DNA of 64,000 bases from Dryococelus australis (Eukaryota > Arthropoda > Insecta > Phasmatodea > Phasmatidae). Below are positions 23,507 through 35,019 of this stretch, in pieces (the first letter of the stretch is position 1; each line of letters starts with the position of its first letter). A model generated the notes under the pieces. That model had not been told where the DNA came from and did not search any database. It saw only the letters and a list, made by a program, of their open reading frames with translations. The stretch spans positions 139,298,163 through 139,362,162 of the forward strand of contig CM057000.1 in assembly GCA_029891345.1 (NCBI GenBank), given 5' to 3'. The position numbers were made by a program, and so were the translations under genes.

Positions 23507-23604
23507 GAGCCTCGGCCCCACACAGGGAACCAGAGTTTAAATTCACTGACAAACTTCTTGGCCAATCTGACAATCTGTATTAGTAAGGAAACTACAAAGC
23601 TTAT
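23507..23604 (+). repeat. Second copy of the 22441-22545 repeat
   Basis: It matches the upstream copy through 'cccacacagggaacca', 'ggccaatctgacaatctgta' and 'aagcttattg'. Confidence 0.7.
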
Positions 23605-24249
23605 TGCTGAAAATTTCGAAACCATCAATTTCATATTACAGCCAATATTCACTGCACTAGCAGTGGAATGCACCAACCCTGTGCATTCAACTATCAACTT
23701 GTAAATCTGAAAGATAGACAGGTGGTCGACCGATGGTGCAGGTATCTGAAGGCCGCAGTCACCATCTTGGACAAGAATTTCCTACTCTATCAATCTGGTC
23801 CGACATCTTGGAAGTCGCACAGTCTAACAAAATGGCACCTGGTTGCAGGTGGACATGTTGGTGGCCTATGTGCTGACAATGACCATTTGCACAATGGCGG
23901 CGACCAGTGGTAGGAGGCGAGAAGTCTGGATGATGGTGGCCATTTTGGTAAACAACCATGGAACACTATGAGAAAATCCATTTGCCTCACTTATAACAGC
24001 AGGAACCATGTCCACAAGCAACCAAGACCTTGACCTTGACCTTGGATGATGTCATGCGACTTTTGGTGACATCATGTGACCTTGACCTCGATATTTGACC
24101 ACTATCTAGAACAAAATGTAAAAACGCACATTTTTTAGACAATTTTTAAATTGTAGCAACAATTGTAAGATGGCGGATGAAGTCGGGGCTTGCCCCAACT
24201 TCAGCTTTATTGTATACGAAGCCACCATGGTGGGATATTCTTGGTCCTA
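23605..24249. other. Element core without recognised coding sequence
   Basis: It holds several 'atcttgg' and 'atggcggc' motifs (the AAGATGGCGGC form resembles YY1/Pho sites) and a short 'ccttgaccttgacc' run near 24027 with a relative at 24078. No polymerase or transposase motif was seen on either strand. Confidence 0.45.
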
Positions 24250-25579
24250 AGACCCCTCTCGTTGTTGGGGGTGTTGCCTTCGATATGATTTTGGTAGTTG
24301 TATTTCATATGGTTCGGACATTATAGTAAACTTTGCTTATAAGCACACATAGATTAAATTTTACACTTTGGCACTTTTCCTTGTCTGGAGTAATGCCTAT
24401 GTTATGATTTTGGTAGTTGTATCTCATGGTTTTGGAAGTTAGATACAACTATGCTTATAAGCACATATATGTTAATTTTGACTCTTTGAAAATTTTCCTT
24501 CTCTGGAGTTATATCTATTTTATTATTTTCGTTGTTGTACCTCAAATGGTTCGTAAATTACAGCCAACTATACTTATATGCGCACTTAGGTTACTTTTGA
24601 CACTTTTGTACTTTTCCTTGTACGGAGTGATGCCTATGTTACAATTTTGATAGTTATATCATATACAGTTCGGAAGTTACAGCCAACTTTGTTTATAGGC
24701 TGATATAGGGCACTAGCCAACTATGGTTGTAGGTTCACCTAGACCATACTTGGCCCGTGACCCATCTCAGAGTCGGGGATGATGTCTATGTTATGATTTT
24801 GAGAACTTTAAGTTAAATTGGGAATTTACACCCAACTATGCTTATAAGTTGACATAGGGCTTACTTGACCCACGACCCTCCTCATAGCCAGGGTTGATGC
24901 CTATGTAATGAATTTGATAACTATAACTCAACCAGTTCGAAAATTACAGCCAACAATGCTTATGGGTTGACATAGGCATACTTGATCCCGCACCTCTTCT
25001 CTTAGTCGTGGTTGATATATATGTTATGAATTTGGGAATTATAATTTAAATGGTTCGGGAATTAGACCAACTAAGCTTATATGTTGACATAGAGCATATG
25101 TGGGGAGACATGCAGGTTGACATATGTACACACATTCCTTATCATTGGGAGTTATGCATGTGTTATGATTTTAGTAGTTGTATCTCAAATGCTTCCGAAA
25201 TTACAGCCTTATATGTTTATAGGTGTGCATATGCCATAATTGATCTCGACCTGGTTCTCGTAGTCAGGGGTTATGCCTCTGGTATGAATTTGACAACTAT
25301 AACTTAAATGGTTCGGAAATTAGAGCCAACTATGCCTATAAGTTAACATAGGGCATACTTGATCCCTCAGCCCTTCTCATAGTCATTGTTGATGTCTATA
25401 TTTTGAATTTGGCAACTATTATTTAAATGGTTCGGGAATTACGACCAACTATGCTTAACATTGACATAGTACATACTTGATACTGCGACCCTTCTCCTAG
25501 TCGGGGTTGATGTCTATGTTATGAATTTGGAAACTATAACCTACACAGTTCGGAAATTTTGGCCAACTATGCTTATAAG
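24250..25579 (-). repeat. Right array of ~119-bp units
   Basis: Units are the reverse complement of the left array. 'actatgcttataag' or close variants occur near 24452, 24570, 24690, 24836, 24955, 25072, 25205, 25333, 25450 and 25567, with most spacings 117-120 bp. Units contain 'gatgtctatgttatgaattt' and 'atttaaatggttcggga'. There are about 11 units against about 8 on the left, so array length has drifted. Confidence 0.85.
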
Positions 25580-26078
25580 TGTTATGCACCAGACTTACTT
25601 CAGGAGGAGGCAGTGTTGTTGTACGAGATATGAAAAAAGTGAACATTCGCCACGAGTCGATCTGGCCTCCAACATGACTGATGTCCTGAGTTATCCTGCA
25701 GCCGGCATCCTCAGTTGTTCTGCGGCCGCCATATTGTTGATCAGTGGTGCTCATGGTCCAAGATGGCGGTGCTGAGTGCTGTCATATAAGCTCTCCTACT
25801 CCTCTTAAGTCAAGCATCAGAATGTGGGATTGGCCCTGGATTGTGTTAATTAGCACTAGCTGCCAAATTGGCCGCTGTCGGCGGGAGGGAAATTTGGGAA
25901 ATGTTGTGGGGTAAAGGGGAAAATAACGGTTTCATACCCCAGATCAACAATTTTGGACGGGAAAAAGGGGGAAAATGGGAACTTATGCGCTAACCTTAAG
26001 AAGCATTTTTCCATGCCTCCTTCCCAAGCCTGAAGCCTGGTGTCCCAGAAGCCTCTATTTTATACTACGTTGGTCTGA
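25580..26078 (-). repeat. Right outer inverted repeat of the 8-kb element
   Basis: It pairs with 18081-18554 in reverse. From the tip inward on the minus strand it reads TCAGACCAACGTAGTATAAA, then 'atagaggcttctgggac'. It holds GCCGCCATATTG and CCAAGATGGCGG motifs where the left copy is degenerate, so this end is the better preserved in that part. Confidence 0.85.
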
Positions 26079-26983
26079 GAAATATTGAAGATTCCGTGAA
26101 AAATATTTTATATCTTTTCACCTTATCAAACATTAATTTTTTTTTTTTAATGTTGACCGTAGTTTTGGTATATTTATACTCTTTTATGCAGTATTTTAAG
26201 CAAGAAGCACCGCACACCGCAATATCACATATGATTTAAGAAAATGTGGAATCCGCGAAGTCACATTTTACCCTTGTATACCCCTCTCATGCATAATTAC
26301 AAAAAAATCCGGTATTAGCTGGTGTCTATGCTTTAAGAAAACATTTTTCTTAGCTCGACAGTTTTGAAAGTGCGTTGATGAGTAAGTGAGTGAGTAAACA
26401 ATCTTAATTTAGAAAACTACATATTATCTTATTATAATGTGTTAGCTATAAAATATACTTATTATGACAAAGTTAAGCACAGTTTTTTTTAACTAATAGT
26501 ACTTCTGATTTTTTATGGCAAATATTTTCTAGCGACTAAATAAAATTTCTCCTTCTAGTATATTTAATAACTGGCCACGAGCTACATTCGACCAATCTTG
26601 AGCTCTACATGCAACTGATATAACACTTATTATCTGCGTGTAAAGAGTCCTTATGTATGTTTTAACATTGCACCCTAATATTATTACAATAACTGAGATG
26701 CAAACGAACAACAAACAGCATAAAATGGTTCGATGTTTGTTTTTTTTTTTTTTTTGTAAATCGAATTATGTCTCTTATAAAATAGTAATAAATTATATTT
26801 TATAAACGTGTTTGCATTTGTAGCACGAACGACACACCCGCTTCCCCTAACACTACTCGACGAAACTAGTTCCAGGAAAGTGATCAATCACATATCAGAG
26901 TTACGCTGACATTTATTCGCTCCCAGGGTGGCGAAAGACTTGCAGTTAGTAAATTTCCTGGGAGCTCCTTTGTTTTGTTGCAG
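26079..26983. other. Unassigned AT-rich DNA
   Basis: No gene recognised. See the micro-exon candidate at 26984-27019 in the findings. Confidence 0.45.
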
Positions 26984-27291
26984 TTCTCGGAGGCTATTAT
27001 GCAATTTCGCGCCGCAAAGGTAAGCGAGTCATGGAAATGTGGATTCCAAAAAATCGGAGTATTGTATTTCGTTGGATGTCTTATTTGAATATCACGCCGC
27101 TATATTCTCTTTTCCGTTTTCATGAACGCTTTAACTGTATGCCTGCCCTTCTCATTCGTAAACGGTTAATATGATAATATAATGGCTTGCTTCCAGTTAT
27201 CATGTCTTCTTCTGCAGAGATCAAAGTTAAAAAAGTATAACTATTCTGTATAGTACAGAAAATTGTATTTATCTTATAGAATGTAAATATC

Positions 27292-27295
<4 letters not shown>

Positions 27296-27348
<53 letters not shown>
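27296..27348. repeat. (TA)n microsatellite
   Basis: An uninterrupted run of TA dinucleotides. Confidence 0.95.
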
Positions 27349-27349
<1 letters not shown>

Positions 27350-27440
27350 CTAATGCAACAACAAATTTCGTAACCTACCCCACACCCACCAAATATGAAA
27401 TGTGTGCTTTAGAAAAAAATATGAATTTGGTTTACCTGAA

Positions 27441-27636
27441 AAATTTTTAAGTTATCACAAATGGTTGCCTAAAACTTTTTATTCGACGTTAGGATATGGA
27501 ACTACCTTCTATCCATCGTGACGAACATTACTGGGAGAATGTCATTCAGCACGCCCATGAAAATATATCCATGCAGGGGCAGTGACATTTTTCTTTGTTT
27601 GATTTCTGAAGTGCTCACTTCATCATGAGCAGCTTT
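27441..27636 (+). mobile_element. MITE-A right half
   Basis: It starts mid-element at 'aagttatcacaaatggttgc' and runs through 'ggaactaccttc' and 'gcaggggcagtgacattttt' to 'GTGCTCACTTCATCATGAGC'. The left half is missing. It abuts the remains of an older MITE-B. Confidence 0.8.
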
Positions 27637-27637
27637 T

Positions 27638-28440
27638 AGTAATATTTTGCATGAGAACTGTTTCTTATAGTCTATTCACGGCTTCGAAACACTTTTTGAA
27701 TCAAACATTTGAAAACCACCCCATGTATGTGGCATTTAGTAATATCCTAAATATACCATGAATCCCTAGCGTTTTGTACCTTTGATGACATGAAAAGTAT
27801 CTTTTTTTTCGTTAAACTGAAGTTTTACCACTTCTTATTTTTTTTATAAATTCTAATATTTATTTTATAATATATATGAGCGAACACAGTGCGAAAACAC
27901 GCGTGTTGGTAGAGCCTAGTAAGAAATTGGTTCTAATGCATAATATTATTACAACTGTTCAGTGTAATTTTCTAGTCTTAGTTGAACTTATTTTGCGCAA
28001 GGCGGAGGAATATCCTGGAAGTAGAACTTTAGCAGGGCTTCAAAAAAAGTGTGAAGTAGCCGTGAATGGATTATACTAGGTATTACCGACATGCCTGTTT
28101 TGTCTCTGTTTTATAAATATTAATTATAAATGAAATATTATAATATATAAGTAATGCTCATTTTAACCAAAATAAAACAATTTTATGGTTAATATACATA
28201 GTTTTAAAAAATCGGACACTAATTTTCAAAATCGTATATAGACACGTTAACATTTCGTACAATACCATACACAGCGGAACATCAGATGTGCGAACAATAC
28301 CTACAGCTAACATCAATAAGGTAATTTTAAATATTCTCGTGTGATAATTAACGTATTCAGGAAGTAAGCAAACACTTCATACAAGGGGTAATTTCTTAAT
28401 GGTTTAATTAACAAAATGTGAGAAACTGCTAATACACCAT
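27638..28440 (-). mobile_element. Older MITE-B interrupted by a younger MITE-B
   Basis: The left limb (27638-27667, 'gcatgagaactgtttctta') and the right limb (from 28076, 'ctaggtattaccgacatgcc' through 'ttttgtctctgttt' to 'aacacttcatacaaggg') are contiguous in the family sequence. Between them sits a complete MITE-B. The left start is cut by the MITE-A fragment. Confidence 0.8.
27668..28073 (+). mobile_element. Complete MITE-B nested in another MITE-B
   Basis: The ends are TAGTCTATTCACGGCTTCG and, on the other strand, TAATCCATTCACGGCTACT. The interrupted target reads 'tttctTActagg' in other copies and is split here as 'tttctTA' and 'TActagg', giving a 2-bp TA duplication. An open frame at 27876-28079 is incidental. 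Confidence 0.9.
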
Positions 28441-28469
28441 ATTAAGTGTGTCGAAGAAAACAATGACAA

Positions 28470-28990
28470 AAGAAATCATAGTAAACCAATGCCGAGAGCA
28501 AGGAATCATTTGCGGCGTGACGTGACGGTCTCTTAATGCTGATAAGCATTGACACGGAGGGGGTGAAATGGGGTTGAGTTTCGCACCACGCGACACCACC
28601 CCCTTCCCTTCCCCGTCTCCAGGGTCCAAACACGCACTTCCGCAGCATCGGAAACCGATAGCAGCGAGGAGAGGACTCGCATGTGGCGCCGCCATTTAAC
28701 ACCGCACACCCTCTCCCTCCACCCACATACACCCTCGCTCGGTGTGATATCACCCCCAGGAGCCCAGGGTACGCGGGGGGTGGCCTGGAGGAGGAGGTGA
28801 AGAGCGAGGAAGCGCCTCCCTCGACACACCAGGGGGTAGATAGCCCAGCTCCTGTCACGAATATCAGGACTTCGCCACTTGCCACCACGCGAGAAGAAGC
28901 GAGAGAGAGGGAGATAGAGAGGGAGAGAGAGAACCGACCCAGATGAATGACGCGGTGACGTCGTCAATGGTGGAGTTTCGTCGTACCCCG
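28470..28990. other. GC-rich, simple-sequence island
   Basis: GC content rises sharply. It has C-rich and GA-rich simple sequence (GA tract at about 28888-28932). Overlapping long open frames on both strands are typical of such composition and are not called. It could be a promoter or first exon; no decisive signal was seen. Confidence 0.35.
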
Positions 28991-29002
28991 CGAGAGCAGG
29001 TA

Positions 29003-29428
29003 TAGTCCATTCACGGTTTCTTCGGCCTTTTCAAATCAAACCTTTGTAAAAATCTCCCCATGTATGACGTATTATGTTATTTCCTAAATGCGCCCTGTAT
29101 CACAAGCGTTTTATACGTGTGTCCATAAAAGTTACATTTTTATTCTTTTAAATTGAAATGTTATTCATATTTTATATATATTATAATTCTTCAGTTATGA
29201 ATAATCTGAATAAAAATCAGGGAGAAAATAGCTATTTTGGTACGCCTAGTGAGAAATAGTCCGTATATAAAATACTGTTGCACTGAGTGTGTACGAATGT
29301 GGTGCGTTGTCCCTCTGGTGTAATTCTCCAGGTTTAGTTAAGCTTAGTTTGCACGAGGCGGAGGAATATCCTGGAAGTAGAACATTAGCAGGGGTTCATA
29401 AAAGGCTGAAGTAACTGTGAATGGACTA
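29003..29428 (+). mobile_element. MITE-B reference copy with TA duplication
   Basis: The ends are TAGTCCATTCACGGTTTC and (complement) TAGTCCATTCACAGTTAC. TA lies directly outside both (29001-29002 and 29429-29430). It is about 426 bp with no coding capacity. It is the best-preserved member of its family here. Confidence 0.9.
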
Positions 29429-29535
29429 TACCGAGAACATACGCTGCGGAGTACACGTTAAGGCCATATTTCACCAATTTTTTATTCCATTAGCTAGAGG
29501 TTCAAATAACGACCATACAAATTAACATTGTTGTA

Positions 29536-29919
29536 TAGGATGTTCACGGTGAACTGAGCACTTTTGAAAGCCCTGCCGATGATCTACTTGTATGCACATT
29601 GCGTCTTCTTCGGCCTAATGCTAAATTAACATTGCCACGGGCCTAAGCACTTTATCCAAGTGTCCATGTGTCGGCTCATTATTACACTTTTATGCATTAG
29701 AAAAGCAGAAAGGGAAATAAATAATTTAAGTTAGTACATTTGGTTACCTAACACATTTCATTCGACGTTAAGATATGGAACTATACTTTCCATCCTTCGT
29801 TTCCAACTTTATTTGGCTCATGTCACTCAGTGCGCCCGTTAAAATATGCGCAGGAAGGGCCATTGACTTGTTTCTAATGTTGATTTCAAAAGTGCTCACA
29901 TTATTGTGAACAGGCTTTA
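29536..29919 (+). mobile_element. MITE-A copy
   Basis: It starts TAGGATGTTCACGGTGAACT after a TA and ends 'GTGCTCACATTATTGTGAAC' AGGC. All internal landmarks are in order except a deletion of the segment before 'tgtcggctcatta'. Confidence 0.85.
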
Positions 29920-32289
29920 GTCTAACGAATATAGTTTTCAAAATATAGCATGTGTACGCTACATATTTGTCGACAACAGCTAACTCATGCTCGTTCACTC
30001 CTATTTATGTTGTTTGTATTATTTAATATAGTTTATTTTTAATATAAGATATTTTACTTCGTTAATGTTTTCAGTCAATTAAATGAATCTGAAATTTTTG
30101 GAAAAAACTTGACTCATGTTTACAGAAAATAACACTGTCATTTTCATTTTTCACTGTATCCTTCTTGGGGAATTCTTCAATGAAGCTGAGGTCTATCCAG
30201 CAGTACTTTATCTAGTATAAGACCTCCCAAGCAAGAAAGAGCTTGGCCAAGGAGCCAGGCATTTTTTATTGCATGTAGAGTAAAAGGAAGGCCTCTTTAT
30301 ACACGGTAAAACCAACTTCCCTAGGGAAGGGAACCACAGATAAAAATGCTGGTCTACCAAACTTGGGGATTCTTAACGCAGTGCTGGCAACCCACCCCGA
30401 TAAAACCAATCTTCAATACGTCGCTAATGGAAAGTGTAGTCGGAAGGACAAACTGTCATCGACGTTGGTTGCGTAAAAAAGCCTTTGATTAATGGAACAC
30501 GAAGTGAACAAGGTGTAAGTGGAAACAACTGAAGAAATACTTACAAGTAACGGAGCCACAGATAATATATATTCGAGCAAGAAAGTCTGTGCGGCTATCC
30601 TTTTAAAAAAAAATTAAAGTAGTGTAAGGAATAATTGATCGGCTATTAGAGAAAGGGAGAATAATAAAAAGAGAAGATTTCGTGGAATTAACCTGGCAAT
30701 TATAGTGTTTACGACACAAATTATAATGCACCAGTTACGAAAGAGAATTTTGTTTGGAATTAGGTGACTACTGCGCTACCGCCAAGAAGGGATCGAGAAT
30801 AATTATTATTTTACGATTTTAATGATAAACTGACGAGGATGTTATGGGTTCTTGTAGAGAAGGCACACAAAATTATACTGGCAGATTTTTTATCAGTATT
30901 ATATTATTAAGTTATGCACACCATATTCATACCTGAACTCATCCATAAGTATACGTGGATATATAATTTAAAGATTTACTTTAAATCAGCCAATAATAAA
31001 TGTAAAAATTATTTGCCCAATAAGCAATATATTTTAGTGGAAATACTAAAAAAGTAATTTTTCTACCTTTACGGTAAAATAAAATACGCTCACTGAGAAA
31101 AATGAGTAATGAACTCACTTTTATATACAAACCTATGTTCATGGACTATTCAGTGCAGAAAGAGGAAGTGAATCAAATGTGTCTGAAAAGACCCGAAATA
31201 TAGTTGGGGGGGGGGGGGGGGATTAAATAACTATTGGAATAAAAAATCATTGTATGAATTCTTGAAGCGTTCATTTTCCTACGTGGACGAGGTTTTCGTA
31301 AAGGATGGACGTAAAAGGTAAAAACAGAATGCATTAGTAAAGACATGATCGAAGCCACTTTATAAAAATTAATACTCTCATGAATTGTTAAACTTAAAGA
31401 CTGCTGAAGATATAAGGAGTTCGAGGACGTTTCAGAGGACTGTGAAGGAATTAATTAAAAGTTATAAAGAATATATGTGACAAATATTTATTTTTAGAAA
31501 CGTATGTTTCTTTAGGACAAACATGATATGCAGAATAATGGAAAGTGATCAAAAAGATGAGAAGCGTTGGTAAACTTGAGATGGCATTAAAGCTTATTAC
31601 GGATTTATAAGAAGTAATGGGAAAAACAGGTTATGATTAGTCTATTGGAAAAAGGTGGGGAGGATTAAAATAAATTCAGTGGGTTGATAGTATGGATCTG
31701 TACTTTGCGGAAGAAGTGAATAGCACTCAAAGCATAGAAGAAATGTGAAAGTATAAGCTTTCCCTTCTCCCCACCAACTATTTGCACTTAAGTTTATTAT
31801 ATTCAGTCGGATTTTGTAGAGAGAAGTAAAAAATGACAACTTGTCACATCTATTTCTTATGTATAAAACATAACCTATGAAAGGCTTGAATGTATTGAGT
31901 GGCGTACATTTAATTTCTACAGTCGGAAGAAATTTTTATATATTTCTTGAAAATATACTAGGGCTAAAATTAGAAGGAAATATAAGGGACGAATAGGCAG
32001 GATTTATCATCTGAAGTACGTGTACGATTCATCCATGGAGGATGAGTTCAGTCAAAGGCAGATATGCCAAAATGTGTGGGAAATGTAAAGATATAAAATA
32101 ACTTGTAACTGTGTTATTTCTGAAGTTTAATGGCAATGGCGTGGTGAAATTGGATTTCGATTGGATCTCCATTGCCTATTGTAGAAGTGTCTATTAACCA
32201 ACTATGGAAAACAACCTAGTGTACTGGTGTTGGGCTAATTTTGTTATCGCTTTCTAGATGCATATCTGGACTGTGTAGAGCTGCGTAGA
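29920..32289. other. Probably decayed LINE-derived DNA
   Basis: No intact frame. Near 30680 the plus strand reads RGINLAIIVF and a little later LLRYRQEGIENN, which weakly resemble the reverse-transcriptase region 'GI.LL....' and '..YQ.GFR..' of LINEs. With the clearer RT fragment at 32.3-32.5 kb this suggests an old LINE body riddled with stops. This is inference; a profile search would decide it. Confidence 0.3.
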
Positions 32290-32508
32290 GAAAGAAGATA
32301 TTTGAACGTCTTAGAAAAGTATTATCTGTGCCTTCAACATTTCTTTCAAATGTATCTGCAGAGTGTTTTGGAGCAATGCAACCATTCACGTGGTGATATG
32401 GGAGTCACCTTTGAGAATGGGACCATCCATCCTTCACTGTTTGCAACTGACCAGGTGGTGCTTGAGCGAGAAGTGGGGATACAAACAAAGCATTGGTGTT
32501 TGTGTTAA
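32290..32508 (+). pseudogene. LINE reverse transcriptase fragment
   Basis: The frame encodes MYLQSVLEQCNHSRGDMGVT, then FENGTIHPSLFATDQVVLE. This matches the part of LINE reverse transcriptases around the catalytic FADD box (usual form LLFADDQVV). Here the first catalytic Asp is replaced (FATD), so it could not be active. The frame stops soon after, and only this piece is clear. Confidence 0.55.
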
Positions 32509-35019
32509 CAGACCAACATGACCTCCCTACATTATTAGTTACGCCTGGAAATAATTTTGCACACTACGATGAACAGGATAACTTCCTCTAATTTTGCACC
32601 TAGTTTCGTCGTTTAACTCGCGAAAATGGAATAAAACGGAAACGACAGTGCCATGAAAAGTAACACGTTGAGTTTGTTATGGAAAGTATACAGTTCAGTA
32701 AACCTCGTGCAACTTCGCGAAGTACAATTTAGTTATAAACTTTCCACACACAACAATCTTACTGTCCTGCACGACAGTGTGTTTTTTTTTTTTTTAAACC
32801 GAGTTGGGCTTGTTGTCCAAGGACTTAAAATCTTTTGTCACGATTGGAAGGTTACTTTTGAAAAATGTGATGAAAGTGATAGAAATTTGAGCGCTCATGA
32901 GCCGAGTTATTCAGTTTCTGTCTACGTAGATGTAGCGAGGTAAAGATGGATCAGTGACGGAATGTACTGGGGGGGGGGGGGGGAGACAGGAAACCCCCAA
33001 GAAAATTATTATTCTGCGGCAACGTTCGCCATCTCCCTCGCCCGCAGAAATCCAAGGGTGACGCCACTGGGGGGGACGAAGTCGGTTCACCGTGCTCAGA
33101 GGTGAGTGGACCGACCACGAAACCTGTATATTTCCTTTCCAAACCAGATTTTCAACTACTTATATTGTTTGCGAAATAAATTTCTGCATTCTTTGTGCTC
33201 GAAATCTGAGTTCCCGTCTCTGCGCAGACGGCGAAGTTGCTAACTTTGCATCTCGGTGTCAACACAGATCAATCATTGACTTTGTATTATACGGTATAAA
33301 TACCAGAAGTGAATTAAGTTACTTTTCCGTTAGCTGTAATTTCATCAACCTGAAAAAAAAAATATATTTCTGCCTAGCAAGAACGTCAAAAAACAGCTAG
33401 AAATTAAAGGCGACTGCAGATATCAGTGTGGGTAGATGACGTCTTCCACCTTCCATTGTAAAATAGCTGTGATGAAGCAACGGCAGTTGCATTTCTTTTC
33501 GGAACAGTAAACGTGCGTAGAACAGTCTATTGCCATGTAATAAAGAACTCTGCAAAAGGACTGTGAGAATAATGTTTTATTTGCCCGAATTTTTATGTTT
33601 CCATGAAAAGGGACTTCATAAGATTGCATGTTACATACAGTATGGCTTGGGCCTTTTTAAATGGATACGAATACAAATTTTCAGCAAATATTTGTAATTT
33701 ACTCTTGGATGCTTCGCTTTGATACTGAATATTATACGCACCCTTGTAAAATTACGTTTCTTATTTATGAAATGAACCAGATCATTAAGAAAATTAATGC
33801 AAAAGTAAGTTTGCAAGAGATAAGGAAACATCTGGAGAATATAGGAGAAGAGAGATTAAAGTGATAGGCATACGGCGTGGACATAGAAAATTATTTGGAA
33901 TGCCCCTACCTCTAGTGACCTCCAGTAAAATCAATCGATGACTGTTCATTTTTGAATAGCCAAGAATCCAATGTTGGAAATGTCTCAATGTAGTATTTTC
34001 ACGATGTATTCATACATTTTGCAGTTGTGAAAATACACACATACTTTCTACGACTGGAATATGTGAAACCTACGAATTTTGATCCCCGAGAATCCGTCTT
34101 TTTAAAGTTGGCCGCGAGTGTTTCACTTTAATACTACAAATGCCAACTCAAATCGTGTAAATATTTTAGAACTGAAATTAAGTTTTGTTTTTTAGTAGAT
34201 GTTCATAGTAAAATTTTATGCACTTGAAAAAAAAAACATCTTCAGAAAATTTATTTCAACACATGGTTTCTGACATTTTGCAAATAACCAATTTAAATTT
34301 TCAAACTTTAAACATCGTTTCTATGCACTAACAATAAGTTTACGACATAGATCGCATTATATTTTCTACCCATTTTCCATAGCGAATCGTATCGCAAAGT
34401 GTGTGCCTGGATTTCAAGGTACAACAGCAGTTCTCGAGGCCGCGATGTATCTGGAGCTGTGTTGCGTGTCCAAGGCAAAGAGGCAAGGCAGCGATAAGGG
34501 TGGCGCTAATACGCACGCCTTGCGCCCCGTCGCCCCTACGCGCAATGTGTGCAATGTTTCTTGTCGGTGCACTGTGTTGTGCAAATCAGCTCGGTAACAA
34601 CAGGACTTTATTACACGCGATGAAAGTCAAGAGAGATTAAACTACGTCTTGTACTTTTCTCCAAAACAACTAAGGAAAGCGCGCAGGTGAAATCTAAAAA
34701 TGCGAAAATATTTACTTCACGCATTTTCTCTTTGATTACAAGTATGCTAAGAGCAAACAAAAAACGTGCTTAAGTAAATGGTTTCGCCAGTGGCGTGTGT
34801 TGAATTGTTTCAATGTTGTTATGGTCCCATATGGGGGCCATGTAAACTAAGTGGGAAAGCTAGACAAACTGTTTTTTTTTTACTACTATGTCAATATATA
34901 TTTTAAACCCTTGAACGTACAACGTTTACATCAAATTACACACAACACTGAACAATAAGTTACGTTACGTTAAGACAGGGGCGTTAAGTTTACTAATGCT
35001 TCTTCTTCTATCGTTATGC
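32509..35019. other. Unassigned DNA
   Basis: No recognised gene. Homopolymer runs lie at 32782-32795 (T) and 32970-32983 (G). A small GC-richer patch at 34400-34620 has an open frame of 79 codons that I cannot assign. Confidence 0.4.

Larger units (their letters stand above)
18081..26078 (-). mobile_element. 8-kb zinc-finger element with tandem-repeat inverted ends
   Basis: The two ends are inverted copies. Reading inward, both give TCAGAC, then GTATAAAATAGAGGCTTCTG and 'ccaggcttcaggct', and stay alignable for almost 500 bp before entering arrays of ~119-bp units in opposite orientation. The left copy lacks seven bases near the tip. The core (19.5-24.2 kb) carries broken minus-strand zinc-finger genes and minisatellites. 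The structure resembles foldback elements of Drosophila (long, internally repetitive inverted ends) but the coding content differs. No target duplication was evident. Autonomous relatives, if any, would have to supply the missing replication or transposition protein. Confidence 0.8.

Noticed and set aside
28429-28967. Long frames on the minus strand (up to 148 codons)
   Set aside because: GC-rich low-complexity sequence with stops depleted in several frames; no recognisable protein.
31204-31220. G runs (also 2690, 32970, 37110, 49850, 52431) as G-quadruplexes
   Set aside because: Single homopolymer runs without the four-tract spacing; they are better explained as slippage.
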